The notes: a model not told the origin generated them from the letters alone. A stretch of 8,415 nucleotides of DNA from an uncultured Christensenella sp. (GCA_905212505.1 CAJMEO010000016.1:1-8415); one strand, 5' to 3'; positions 1 through 6,873 are shown, counted from the stretch's first letter. Program-made: numbers and translations.

Positions 1-30
1 TAAAAAAATATTAAATTCATAAAAAATTTG

Positions 31-57
31 GCAAGATTTATATCTTGCTTTTTTTTT
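31..57 (+). terminator. Rho-independent terminator of the upstream unit
   Basis: A perfect 7-bp stem (GCAAGAT at 31-37, ATCTTGC at 42-48) with a 4-nt loop is followed directly by nine T residues. It would end transcription of a gene lying to the left of the window. It isolates the hrcA operon, which has its own promoter downstream. Confidence 0.85.
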
Positions 58-68
58 GCTGTCTTTTA

Positions 69-110
69 ATAAAAAATTTGACAAAAAATTTTACAAAAAA
101 TTTTAAAAAA
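69..110. repeat. Phased A-tract repeats upstream of the hrcA promoter
   Basis: Two perfect tandem copies of the 12-mer ACAAAAAATTTT occupy 81-92 and 93-104. A degenerate copy precedes them at 69-80 and another A6 run starts at 105. The A6 tracts begin at 71, 83, 95 and 105, close to helical phasing, and end just upstream of the -35 box. Such arrays usually bend DNA and can act like UP elements; that role is inferred. Confidence 0.6.
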
Positions 111-124
111 TTGGCACAAAAGTG

Positions 125-153
125 TTGACTTTGTTAAAAATTAAGCATATAAT
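125..153 (+). promoter_or_regulatory. Sigma-A promoter of the hrcA operon
   Basis: TTGACT (125-130) and TATAAT (148-153) are separated by exactly 17 nt, a near-perfect housekeeping promoter. Transcription would begin near position 160, inside the CIRCE-like operator, which is the layout expected for repression by HrcA. Confidence 0.9.
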
Positions 154-157
154 AGTG

Positions 158-184
158 CTAGCAGTCTTGAAAACAGAGTGCTAA
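158..184 (+). promoter_or_regulatory. Degenerate CIRCE operator (HrcA binding site)
   Basis: The right arm GAGTGCTAA (176-184) matches the CIRCE consensus perfectly. The left arm CTAGCAGTC (158-166) differs from TTAGCACTC at two positions, and the spacer is the canonical 9 nt. It lies between the -10 box and the hrcA start, so HrcA should autoregulate the operon. The imperfect left arm may weaken binding. Confidence 0.85.
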
Positions 185-200
185 AAATTAAAAGGAATGT

Positions 201-1319
201 ATGGAGAATTTAAATTTAACTGAAAGGCGAAAAGAAATTTTGTTTTCATCAATTGAAGATTATATTCGTTTGGCACTTCCAATCACAAGTTTATCGGTGC
301 AAACAAATCATCTTCATGATGTGAGCACGGCAACACTTAGAAATGAACTTAACACCTTAGAGGCTATGGGGCTTTTAAAGCAACTTCACACTTCAAGTGG
401 CCGCGTTCCAACAAGCAAAGCGTATAGAATTTATGTTGATGCGATTATGAAAGAAAACAAATTTAGCAAAAAAAATTTAAGCATAATTAAAGATTTGTTT
501 TCACAGCGTTCAAATATGCTTGGTGACATTATCAGTCAAATTGCAAAAACTGTTAGTGAAATTACGAACTATCCAACAGTTGTTAAATTAAATGGATTTA
601 ATAACTTGATAATTCAAAATATAAAATTAATTCCGCTAATAGACAGTTCTATGCTTTTGTTGATTTCAACTTCAACAGGGGTTATCAGTAATAACGTTAA
701 ATTTGAAGGATTTGTTACAGAACAAAGTTGTGTTGATGCAAGCAATTTTTTAACTAATAAGTTTATGGGCAAAACAATTTTGTGCATGATAAACACAATG
801 AAAAGTTCGGGTTTAAGTTTGGATGATGAAATTAAAGAATATCAAGGAATATTTAATGTTTTGATTGATGGTTTGATGGATTTATCCGAAAAAAATGCAA
901 AGGAATTTTCGGTGAAAGGTGCAACAAAACTTTTGCAAAATCCTGAATATTCTAACATTGAAAATGCAAGAAAAGTTTTGGATATTTTGGAAGATAACAA
1001 AAAATTAGATAAGCTTTTTGAAAAAGAGTGCTCTGATGAAATTACTTTCTCAATTGGTGAAGAAAATGAAAGTTCGGGTTTAAATTCTTGTTCTGTTATT
1101 AAAGCAAACTACAATATAAACGGGAGCACTGTTGCACAAATTGGTGTTATTGGCCCAGAAAGGATGGATTATGCCAAAATTGCCGGTGCGCTTAAATATA
1201 TTGTTGATGAAATGAAAAATTTAGATAGATTAGAAAAAAAGGAGAGTTATATGGGAAAGAAATGTGACGGAAATTGCGATAGTTGCAAAGGCTGTGGCGA
1301 CGGAAATGATAATGAATAA
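201..1319 (+). CDS. hrcA: Heat-inducible transcription repressor HrcA with Cys-rich C-terminal tail
   Basis: HrcA is a dimeric cytoplasmic repressor that binds CIRCE and is kept active by the GroE chaperonin in studied Firmicutes. The N-terminal winged helix is clear: residues 41-70 contain TATLRNEL and the family signature SSGRVP, followed by KAYRIYVD. The rest matches the HrcA effector/dimer domain, including the late PERMDY and VIGP segments. The start at 201 follows AAAAGGA with a short spacer and puts the HTH at the usual distance. The protein has 372 residues, about 25-30 more than typical. The excess is a tail from M351 to the end with C355, C359, C362 and C365 (CX3CX2CX2C). It is the first gene of the chaperone operon and sits behind a CIRCE-like site. 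Confidence 0.95.
   Translation: MENLNLTERRKEILFSSIEDYIRLALPITSLSVQTNHLHDVSTATLRNELNTLEAMGLLKQLHTSSGRVPTSKAYRIYVDAIMKENKFSKKNLSIIKDLFSQRSNMLGDIISQIAKTVSEITNYPTVVKLNGFNNLIIQNIKLIPLIDSSMLLLISTSTGVISNNVKFEGFVTEQSCVDASNFLTNKFMGKTILCMINTMKSSGLSLDDEIKEYQGIFNVLIDGLMDLSEKNAKEFSVKGATKLLQNPEYSNIENARKVLDILEDNKKLDKLFEKECSDEITFSIGEENESSGLNSCSVIKANYNINGSTVAQIGVIGPERMDYAKIAGALKYIVDEMKNLDRLEKKESYMGKKCDGNCDSCKGCGDGNDNE
1241..1319 (+). other. Possible internal in-frame start for a 22-aa Cys-rich peptide
   Basis: Inside the 3' end of hrcA, GGAG (1241-1244, preceded by an A run) lies 6 nt before an in-frame ATG at 1251. That ATG begins exactly the cysteine-rich tail of HrcA (22 codons to the stop at 1319). The signal is better than the ribosome site of hrcA itself. 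The tail may be a formerly separate small gene fused to hrcA by loss of a stop codon, or it may be made both fused and free. No expression evidence is available. Confidence 0.4.
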
Positions 1320-1363
1320 TTATGCTTAAATTTTAAAATTTTAAATTTTGAGGAGGCTTATTT

Positions 1364-1513
1364 ATGATTGATAAAACACGATGCTTTGGAGATTGTGACA
1401 CTTGTTCTTTCGGGCACAATTGCAGTTGTTTATATGACGAAGATTATGATGATGATTGTGCATATTATGACTGTGAAAGTGATGACTGTGACAATTGTGA
1501 TTTGAAAGACTAA
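1364..1513 (+). CDS. Small acidic Cys-rich protein (49 aa), unknown function
   Basis: A strong site GAGGAGG (1350-1356) lies 7 nt before ATG 1364. The 49-residue product has nine cysteines (7, 11, 14, 20, 22, 32, 37, 42, 45) and many Asp/Glu. Its start, CFGDCDTC, has the same CX3CX2C layout as the HrcA tail (CDGNCDSC), which suggests the two are related. There is no signal peptide or membrane segment. Metal or iron-sulfur binding is plausible from cysteine density alone; I do not recognise the family. It begins 44 nt after hrcA on the same strand, with no terminator between, so it should share the heat-shock transcript. Confidence 0.7.
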   Translation: MIDKTRCFGDCDTCSFGHNCSCLYDEDYDDDCAYYDCESDDCDNCDLKD

Positions 1514-1543
1514 AAATAATAATTTATCATTAATGGGGAAAAT

Positions 1544-1672
1544 ATGAAAGATATTTATGAGTTTGATCCTGTAGAAAACAATTGTGTGACTGACTGGCTT
1601 GAAAATATTACTTTTCATGATGAAGATTTTTTATATGATAATTACGAAGACAAAAATGACGAGGTGAAATGA
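1544..1672 (+). CDS. Small acidic protein (42 aa), unknown function
   Basis: GGGGAAA (1534-1540) lies 3 nt before ATG 1544. The 42-residue product is strongly acidic, has aromatic residues and one Cys (C14), and has no transmembrane stretch. Its TGA stop overlaps the grpE ATG as ATGA, a typical arrangement for translational coupling, which supports its being translated. The final codons (GAG GTG A) also form the grpE ribosome binding site. It may be a real micro-protein or a leader ORF that gates grpE translation. I do not recognise it. Confidence 0.55.
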   Translation: MKDIYEFDPVENNCVTDWLENITFHDEDFLYDNYEDKNDEVK

Positions 1673-2280
1673 TGACAAAACAATTTGAAAATAATTGTGA
1701 AAATGAAAATGTAAAAAGCAAATCTTATGGTGGTCAAAAAAATCATAAGCATAAAATTTATGACCATAAAGACAATTGTGAATGTGAGCAAAAATTCAAG
1801 AATGAACAATGTGAATGTGGTTGTGAAAATATTGAATTAAAATCTGACCACAAAGAAGATTGTCGTGAAGAAGAGTTTAAAGAAACCCTTCAACGCTTGC
1901 AGGCAGAATTTGATAATTATCGCAAGCGTACGGATGCAAACATGATTAAAGTGAAAGAAGATGGTGTTGTTTATGCAATAAACAAATTACTTCCAGTTTT
2001 GGATAGTTTTAAAAGTGCCAAGATGCTTGTTAAAAATGAAGAATTTTTGAACAGTTTAAATCTTGTTGAAAAACAATTTATTGAGGGGCTTAATGCGCTT
2101 AATATTACAAAAATTGAGGCGGATAACCAAATTTTTAATCCAAGATATCACAATGCAGTTATGACTGGATGGGATGAAACAAAAAAAGATGATGAAATTT
2201 TGGAAGTTTTTCAAGATGGATACATGCTGGGCGAACGAGTGATTAGACATTCGGTTGTGAAAATAAACAAAATGCCTTAA
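1669..2280 (+). CDS. grpE: Nucleotide exchange factor GrpE with Cys/His-rich N-terminus
   Basis: GrpE is the dimeric cofactor that releases ADP from DnaK and resets the chaperone cycle. The hallmark helix LQAEFDNYRKR is at residues 77-87. The C-terminal beta domain carries FNPRYHNAVM and ends with GYMLGERVIRHSVVKI, as expected. Length (203 aa) is normal. The first 65 residues are unusual: C10, H26, H28, H33, C37, C39, C48, C50, C52, H61 and C65, with CXC and CXCXC clusters, where most GrpE proteins have an acidic, cysteine-poor tail. Start: ATG 1669 overlaps the upstream stop, but ATG 1672 (one Met shorter) has better spacing from GAGGTGA (1661-1667). It is followed by a 299-nt gap before dnaK, not the tight linkage often seen. 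Confidence 0.93.
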   Translation: MMTKQFENNCENENVKSKSYGGQKNHKHKIYDHKDNCECEQKFKNEQCECGCENIELKSDHKEDCREEEFKETLQRLQAEFDNYRKRTDANMIKVKEDGVVYAINKLLPVLDSFKSAKMLVKNEEFLNSLNLVEKQFIEGLNALNITKIEADNQIFNPRYHNAVMTGWDETKKDDEILEVFQDGYMLGERVIRHSVVKINKMP

Positions 2281-2350
2281 AAAAGCCTTAAAATAAACTA
2301 AAAACAATTTAGACTTTTGCACTTTTAGCACAAAATAATTACGATTAATC

Positions 2351-2372
2351 AAATTGAATAAGTATTCAATTT
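2351..2372. repeat. Perfect AT-rich palindrome between grpE and dnaK
   Basis: Ten-base arms AAATTGAATA and TATTCAATTT flank a 2-nt centre (AG). No T-tract follows directly, so it is a poor intrinsic terminator. It resembles an operator for a dimeric regulator, but the AT-richness makes chance palindromes more likely. The sequence TATTCAA recurs at 2383-2389. Confidence 0.4.
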
Positions 2373-2417
2373 TATTAATAAATATTCAAATATTAAAATC
2401 AAAATATAGAATATTTA

Positions 2418-2426
2418 TGTTATTAT
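2418..2426 (+). promoter_or_regulatory. Possible extended -10 promoter for dnaK
   Basis: TGT followed by TATTAT forms an extended -10 element, overlapping a second match TATAAA (2424-2429). No good -35 hexamer lies 16-18 nt upstream. If used, it gives dnaK a leader of about 145 nt. No CIRCE is visible in this gap, so dnaK either depends on the hrcA promoter or has an unrecognised control. Confidence 0.3.
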
Positions 2427-2458
2427 AAACAATAGGAACCGTAAAGCGCTCTATCATT

Positions 2459-2477
2459 TTTCAAAAGTGTTTTGAAA
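2459..2477 (+). promoter_or_regulatory. Hairpin or operator in the dnaK leader
   Basis: Perfect 8-base arms TTTCAAAA and TTTTGAAA flank a GTG centre about 100 nt before dnaK. It lacks the run of T residues of a terminator. It could be an RNA hairpin in the leader or a repressor site. The rest of the 2281-2579 gap is AT-rich with no supportable ORF. Confidence 0.35.
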
Positions 2478-2579
2478 GTATTGAAATGACATAATTTTTA
2501 AAATAACACATAAAAATTATATATTTTGAAGACTTATTTGAATAAATAAACAAATTAAGAAGGAGATTTTAAATTAGAT

Positions 2580-4427
2580 ATGGGAAAAGTTATTGGTATT
2601 GACTTAGGTACAACAAATAGTTGCGTTGCTGTTATGGAAGGCGGAAAGCCAACCGTTATTGCAAACGCGGAAGGGGACAGAACAACCCCAAGTGTTGTTG
2701 GTTTTACAAAAGAAGGAGAAAGACTTGTTGGTCAAGTTGCAAAACGTCAAGCTGTTGCAAACAGTGAAAACACTGTTCTTTCAATAAAAAGAGAAATGGG
2801 AACAAATTATACAGTTAAACTTCAAGGAAAAGATTACACTCCTCAAGAGATTTCTGCAATGATACTTCAAAAATTAAAACAAGATGCAGAAAGTTATTTA
2901 GGTTCAAAAGTGACTGATGCAGTTATAACAGTTCCTGCATATTTTACAGACAGTCAACGTCAAGCAACAAAAGATGCTGGTAAAATTGCTGGGCTTAATG
3001 TTTTAAGAATTATTAACGAACCAACAGCAGCAGCTCTTGCTTATGGTCTTGATAAAGGCGAAAACAAAAATCAAAAAATTTTAGTTTATGACCTTGGTGG
3101 CGGAACATTTGATGTTTCAATTTTGGAAATAGGCGATGGGGTGTTTGAAGTTTTGTCTACTGCTGGCAATAATAGGCTTGGCGGTGATGATTTTGATAAC
3201 AGAATCATGGATTTGTTGATTGAAGATTTTAAAGCAAAAAACAACATTGATTTAAGAAACGACAAAATGGCAATGCAACGTCTTAAAGAAGCCAGCGAGA
3301 AAGCAAAAATTGATTTAAGTGCTTCAACAAAAACAAATATTAATTTGCCATATATCACAGCAGATAGCACAGGCCCTAAACACTTAGAGTATGATTTGTC
3401 AAGAGCAAAATTTGACCAAATCACTGAAGACTTGGTTAAATCAACAATTGACAAAATGACTCAAGCGTTAAATGATGCAAAACTAAGTAAAGACGATATT
3501 AATAAAGTTATTTTAGTTGGTGGTTCAACTCGTATTCCTGCTGTTGTTGAAACAGTTAAAAACTTTATGGGAAAGGAACCTTTCAAAGGTATTAATCCTG
3601 ATGAATGTGTTGCTATTGGTGCTGCAATTCAAGGTGGGGTTTTGGCTGGAGAAGTTAAAGATGTGTTGCTTTTGGATGTAACTCCACTAAGTTTGGGTAT
3701 TGAAACTCTTGGTGGTGTGTTTACAAAATTAATTGAAAGAAACACCACAATTCCAACAAAGAAAAGTCAAATATTCTCAACTGCTGTTGACAACCAACCT
3801 GGCGTTGACATTCATGTTTTGCAAGGCGAAAGAGAATTTGCTTCTGGCAACAAAACTTTGGGAAGATTCAGTTTAACTGATATCCCACCAGCTCCTCGTG
3901 GAGTTCCTCAAATTGAAGTTACATTTGATATTGATGCAAATGGTATTGTTAAAGTTTCTGCAAAAGACCTTGGCACAAACAAAGAACAAAATATAACAAT
4001 CACGGCTTCAACTAACCTAAAAGAAGAAGATATTGAAAAAGCCATTAAAGAAGCAGAACAATTTGCCGAAGAAGATAAAAAACGTAGAGAACTTGTAGAC
4101 ACTAAAAATAACGCTGATAATTTTGTTTTCCAAATTGAAAAAATGCTTAAAGAAAATGGCGAAAAAATTAGTGAAGAAGACAAAACAAAATTAAATTCTC
4201 AAATTGAAGAAAGCAAAAAAGTTTTTGCTGGTGACAATATTGATGAAATTAAAGCAAGTTTGGAAAAATTAACACAAGTTTCAAATGAAGTTTTTAGCAA
4301 ACTATATCAAAATGTTGGCGCTAATGCTGGAGCAGGGGATCAAACAAACAATAATGCAAACTCTAACTCTGGCGACAATGCTGGTGACAACATCGATGTT
4401 AAAGATGGCGATTATAAAACTGAATAG
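2580..4427 (+). CDS. dnaK: Molecular chaperone DnaK (Hsp70)
   Basis: DnaK is the cytoplasmic ATP-dependent Hsp70 that binds exposed hydrophobic segments, working with DnaJ and GrpE. The N-terminal phosphate-1 motif [13 protein letters not shown] is at about residues 5-17, phosphate-2 [10 protein letters not shown] at 171-180, adenosine motif VGGSTRIP at 313-320 and the interdomain linker DVLLLDV at 361-367. The beta-sandwich substrate domain and helical lid follow, then a Gly/Asn-rich disordered tail from about residue 580. The length (615 aa) and the compact N-terminal ATPase region fit Gram-positive DnaK. The site AGAAGGAGA (2558-2566) lies 13 nt before ATG 2580, an unusually long spacer, and no closer in-frame start exists. 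dnaJ follows after 8 nt. Confidence 0.98.
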   Translation: MGKVIGIDLGTTNSCVAVMEGGKPTVIANAEGDRTTPSVVGFTKEGERLVGQVAKRQAVANSENTVLSIKREMGTNYTVKLQGKDYTPQEISAMILQKLKQDAESYLGSKVTDAVITVPAYFTDSQRQATKDAGKIAGLNVLRIINEPTAAALAYGLDKGENKNQKILVYDLGGGTFDVSILEIGDGVFEVLSTAGNNRLGGDDFDNRIMDLLIEDFKAKNNIDLRNDKMAMQRLKEASEKAKIDLSASTKTNINLPYITADSTGPKHLEYDLSRAKFDQITEDLVKSTIDKMTQALNDAKLSKDDINKVILVGGSTRIPAVVETVKNFMGKEPFKGINPDECVAIGAAIQGGVLAGEVKDVLLLDVTPLSLGIETLGGVFTKLIERNTTIPTKKSQIFSTAVDNQPGVDIHVLQGEREFASGNKTLGRFSLTDIPPAPRGVPQIEVTFDIDANGIVKVSAKDLGTNKEQNITITASTNLKEEDIEKAIKEAEQFAEEDKKRRELVDTKNNADNFVFQIEKMLKENGEKISEEDKTKLNSQIEESKKVFAGDNIDEIKASLEKLTQVSNEVFSKLYQNVGANAGAGDQTNNNANSNSGDNAGDNIDVKDGDYKTE

Positions 4428-4435
4428 GACATATT

Positions 4436-5542
4436 ATGGCAAAAAATTATTATGAAACCCTAGGGGTTGACAAAAATGCTAGTAGCGAAGAGATAAAATC
4501 GGCATATAGAAAATTGGCAAAACAATATCATCCAGATTTGAACAAAAGCGAAGACGCAGCAACAAAATTTAAAGAAATAAATGAAGCATATGAGTGTTTG
4601 TCTGACCCTCAAAAGAAATCAAATTATGACCAATTTGGGTCAAGTGATGGGCCACAATCGTTTGGCGGAAATGCTGGCGGAGGATTTTCTGGCTTTGGTG
4701 GATTTGAAGATATTTTTAATATGTTTTCGGGTTTTGGCTCATCTGGTAACAGAGCAAACGCAAAAACTCAAGGCGAAGATATAAATGTTAGAATAAATAT
4801 TTCTTTCAAAGAAGCCTGTCTTGGCGGAACCAAATCTGTTTATATCACAAGAATTGAATCTTGTGACGATTGCAAGGGAACTGGTGCTAAAAATGGCAAA
4901 GAGTTTTCAACTTGCAGTGCTTGTAATGGAACGGGTCAAGTTAAAAGAGTTCAAAACACAATGTTTGGGCAAATGGTTAATGTGACAACTTGCAGTGAGT
5001 GTGGCGGAACTGGGAAAATCATAAAAGAAAAATGTTCATCTTGTGGCGGAAAAGGCTATAACAAGCGAAATCGAACAATGACAATTACAATTCCAGCAGG
5101 CGTTAATGATGGTCAAATTTTAACGCTTAGAAATGAAGGAAATTCAAGTTTAAATGGCGGACCAAATGGCAACCTAAACATAATTTTGTCGGTTGGAACT
5201 CATGACCTGTTAACAAGAAAAGATTGCAATCTTTACATTACAATCCCTGTTCCTTTCACTCTTGCAATGCTTGGTGGAGAAATCAAAGTTCCTTCGGTGA
5301 ATGAAATTTTAACATTAAAAATTCCAGAATTAACACAAACCGGAACAGTATTTAAACTTAAAGGAAAGGGTGTTAAAATGCTAAGACGAGAAGCATATGG
5401 AGATTTGTTTGTTACAATCACCACCGAATTTCCAAAATCTCTTGACAAAAAAACAAAAGAAAGTTTACAGGAAATTTCTTCAAACATAAACGATGGAAGT
5501 TATCAAAAATATCGTGACTATATTTTGAAATTAAATAAGTAA
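4436..5542 (+). CDS. dnaJ: Co-chaperone DnaJ (Hsp40, type I)
   Basis: DnaJ delivers unfolded substrates to DnaK and stimulates its ATPase. The J domain spans residues 1-70, with the essential HPD triad at 32-34. A Gly/Phe-rich linker follows to about 105. Four zinc-binding repeats are intact: CDDCKGTG (143-150), CSACNGTG (160-167), CSECGGTG (186-193) and CSSCGGKG (200-207). The C-terminal substrate domains complete a normal 368-residue type I DnaJ. AGGA (4426-4429) overlaps the dnaK stop and sits 6 nt before the ATG, so the two genes are co-transcribed and probably translationally coupled. A terminator lies 72 nt after the stop. The prmA-like gene that often follows dnaJ in Firmicutes is absent. 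Confidence 0.97.
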   Translation: MAKNYYETLGVDKNASSEEIKSAYRKLAKQYHPDLNKSEDAATKFKEINEAYECLSDPQKKSNYDQFGSSDGPQSFGGNAGGGFSGFGGFEDIFNMFSGFGSSGNRANAKTQGEDINVRINISFKEACLGGTKSVYITRIESCDDCKGTGAKNGKEFSTCSACNGTGQVKRVQNTMFGQMVNVTTCSECGGTGKIIKEKCSSCGGKGYNKRNRTMTITIPAGVNDGQILTLRNEGNSSLNGGPNGNLNIILSVGTHDLLTRKDCNLYITIPVPFTLAMLGGEIKVPSVNEILTLKIPELTQTGTVFKLKGKGVKMLRREAYGDLFVTITTEFPKSLDKKTKESLQEISSNINDGSYQKYRDYILKLNK

Positions 5543-5613
5543 CTTAAAAAGTATCGAAAACCAATAATATTAAACAAAATAAAATACAAAATAAAACAAC
5601 TAACTATATCAAA

Positions 5614-5645
5614 AAGAAACTTTAAATTATTAAGGTTTCTTTTTT
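5614..5645 (+). terminator. Rho-independent terminator of the chaperone operon
   Basis: AAGAAACTTTAA (5614-5625) pairs with TTAAGGTTTCTT (5630-5641) over 12 positions with one G-U pair, leaving an ATTA loop. The stem runs into a stretch of T residues ending at 5645. It ends the dnaK-dnaJ transcript. Confidence 0.9.
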
Positions 5646-5704
5646 ATATTAGATTTTTGAGTGGAAATTAATAAATTATGGTAAAAACTTAGTTGAAAAA
5701 TAAT

Positions 5705-5733
5705 AATGATTGTAAGAAATTACAAAAATCATT
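5705..5733. repeat. Interrupted inverted repeat just upstream of a promoter
   Basis: AATGATT (5705-5711) and AATCATT (5727-5733) form a 7-bp outer stem. GTAA and TTAC form an inner stem capped by GAAA, with an AAA bulge on the 3' side. It ends 7 nt before the -35 box at 5741, so it could be an operator, although AT-rich DNA gives such repeats by chance. Confidence 0.3.
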
Positions 5734-5740
5734 AAATAAG

Positions 5741-5769
5741 TTTACAAACTTTTTAGTTTTTTGTATAAT
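5741..5769 (+). promoter_or_regulatory. Sigma-A promoter for the membrane peptide and NUDIX gene
   Basis: TTTACA (5741-5746) and TATAAT (5764-5769) are separated by 17 nt. The start codon of the 43-aa ORF lies about 12 nt after the expected transcription start, which gives a very short leader. Confidence 0.8.
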
Positions 5770-5787
5770 ATTCTTATAGGGGTTATT

Positions 5788-5919
5788 ATGAATATTTTTA
5801 TAGGGGCTAACTCGTTATTTTTTCTTGTTCCAATAATTTTTGTAGTTTCATTTTTTGTGACATTTGTTATAATTTGTGTTTTTGTTTTTAAAAATGCAAA
5901 CAGAAGAGGAGTTAAATAA
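5788..5919 (+). CDS. Small single-span membrane protein (43 aa), unknown function
   Basis: ATAGGGG (5775-5781) lies 6 nt before ATG 5788, right after a consensus promoter. The product is almost entirely one hydrophobic segment (about residues 10-34, rich in Phe, Val and Ile), followed by a short basic tail (KNANRRGVK) that should stay in the cytoplasm. Its stop overlaps the next ATG by one base (TAATG), and its last codons contain the AAGAGGAG ribosome site of the NUDIX gene. Composition is AT-rich like the chaperone genes, in contrast to the next gene. It may be an intact micro-protein or the truncated N-terminus of a native membrane protein interrupted by the foreign insertion. Confidence 0.55.
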   Translation: MNIFIGANSLFFLVPIIFVVSFFVTFVIICVFVFKNANRRGVK

Positions 5920-6377
5920 TGGCGCGAGCAAGGTATCAGGTATTGGTTATTCCATATTGCATACAGGACGGCAATGCACAATTCTGTTTGTTTCGAAGGA
6001 GTGATATAGGCATTTGGCAATTCATAGCAGGCGGAGGAGAAGAGGAGGATATCTCAATCATTGAGTCGGCAAAAAGAGAGGCCTTTGAAGAAGCCGGGAT
6101 TTCTAAGACATGCAACTTTTTCAAGCTCGATACCTGCTGTAGTATACCGGCCAACTGTTTTAAGGACGCAGAAGCAATATGGGGTAAAGAATGTTTCGTT
6201 ATTCCGGAGTACACATTTGCAGTAAGATTAACAAGCACTTTTTTGCAGCTATCTCATGAACATACAGAATATAAATGGCTGACTTATGCGGAAGCCCAAA
6301 CGCTACTTCAATATGACAGCAATAAGACTGCTCTGTGGGAACTGAACCGGCGCATTGCGCTTGGAATGTTGAAATAG
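5919..6377 (+). CDS. NUDIX hydrolase (nucleoside triphosphate pyrophosphohydrolase-like)
   Basis: NUDIX enzymes hydrolyse nucleoside diphosphates linked to another moiety; this one resembles dATP-pyrophosphohydrolase-like members by the early pattern LFRRSDIGIWQFIAGGGE. The Nudix box core REAFEEAGI (53-61) keeps R53, E54, E57, E58 and G60, the metal-binding part. The upstream Glu expected eight positions before the Arg is I45, with acidic residues just before it (41-44), so the box is a variant. The later motif EHTEYKWL is intact, and 152 residues is a full-length enzyme. The start has a good site, AAGAGGAG (5904-5911), 7 nt upstream. Base composition is clearly richer in G+C than the DNA to the left, and an integrase remnant follows, so acquisition by transfer is likely. 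The substrate cannot be read from the sequence. Confidence 0.85.
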   Translation: MARARYQVLVIPYCIQDGNAQFCLFRRSDIGIWQFIAGGGEEEDISIIESAKREAFEEAGISKTCNFFKLDTCCSIPANCFKDAEAIWGKECFVIPEYTFAVRLTSTFLQLSHEHTEYKWLTYAEAQTLLQYDSNKTALWELNRRIALGMLK

Positions 6378-6479
6378 ATAACTTCATTTTGCCACAATAT
6401 TTAATGAGAAAATACCATTTCAAGACGGCACTGCACCACCTTTGACGATTTCTATCAAAATTAAGGTTCTTTGACATAA

Positions 6480-6752
6480 ATTGAAAGAGCTCGTAATCGT
6501 GCATATGTCCGTAAAAAACGGACAATAGAAAAAGAGCCCTCCTATGGTACCAATGAGAGAAAGTATCATAATGGTGTGCCGCTAAAGCAAATTCAAGAAT
6601 GGCTTGGTCACTCTGATTTTAGTACAACAGCTAATATATATGCTCATCTGGACTATAAATCAAAAATCTCGTCCGCTCAAGCAATGGAAAAGGGGATGAT
6701 TCTTCCCGGTGCGGATGACTTTGGAAGTCGTTGGAACGAAGTAACAGAGTAA
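6480..6752 (+). pseudogene. Tyrosine recombinase/integrase, C-terminal remnant
   Basis: The frame has no plausible start codon and a stop just upstream (6477-6479). From about 6570 it reads as the C-terminus of a conjugative-transposon-type integrase: NGVPLKQIQEWLGHSDFST followed by the active-site segment TANIYAHLD. The catalytic His (6609-6611) and the Tyr nucleophile (6639-6641) are present. The HxLRH block that should precede is missing, so it cannot recombine. The residues before position 6570 do not look like the family, which suggests a deletion or fusion junction near 6560-6570. Its 3' end points at the tRNA-Ser attachment-like site about 160 bp downstream. It is probably what remains of the element that brought in the NUDIX gene. 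Confidence 0.85.
6507..6523. repeat. Six-bp hairpin with A5 loop
   Basis: GTCCGT (6507-6512) and ACGGAC (6518-6523) are perfect complements around AAAAA. No T-tract follows. It lies in the unrecognised segment upstream of the integrase match. The DNA from 6378 to about 6560 otherwise shows nothing I can assign and may be a deletion scar. Confidence 0.3.
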
Positions 6753-6813
6753 AAAACATAATAAATGTATTTGAACTCAGTAAAACCCCGGTCTTTAAAC
6801 GCAAAAACACGTC

Positions 6814-6832
6814 GTTCTAACGCTGTTCTAAC
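6814..6832. repeat. Direct repeats GTTCTAAC, 11-bp period (possible integrase arm sites)
   Basis: GTTCTAAC occurs at 6814-6821 and 6825-6832, and a third time at 7120-7127, on the other side of the tRNA fragment. Short repeats at one helical turn between an integrase gene and a tRNA attachment core are typical of arm-type binding sites. That role is inferred from position only. Confidence 0.4.
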
Positions 6833-6873
6833 ACGGATTTTGACGATTTTTAAGAGTTTGATTAAACTTTTGA

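Noticed and set aside
1320..1350. AT-only palindrome after hrcA as a terminator
   Set aside because: No GC pairs in the stem and no T-run after it; it leads directly into the ribosome site of the next ORF.
2325..2351. TTAGCAC resembling a CIRCE left arm upstream of dnaK
   Set aside because: The matching right arm GAGTGCTAA is absent at the required 9-nt spacing.
6199..6525. 108-codon minus-strand frame at the end of the NUDIX gene
   Set aside because: Half of it is antisense to a well-supported NUDIX domain, and the remaining part has no support I can see.
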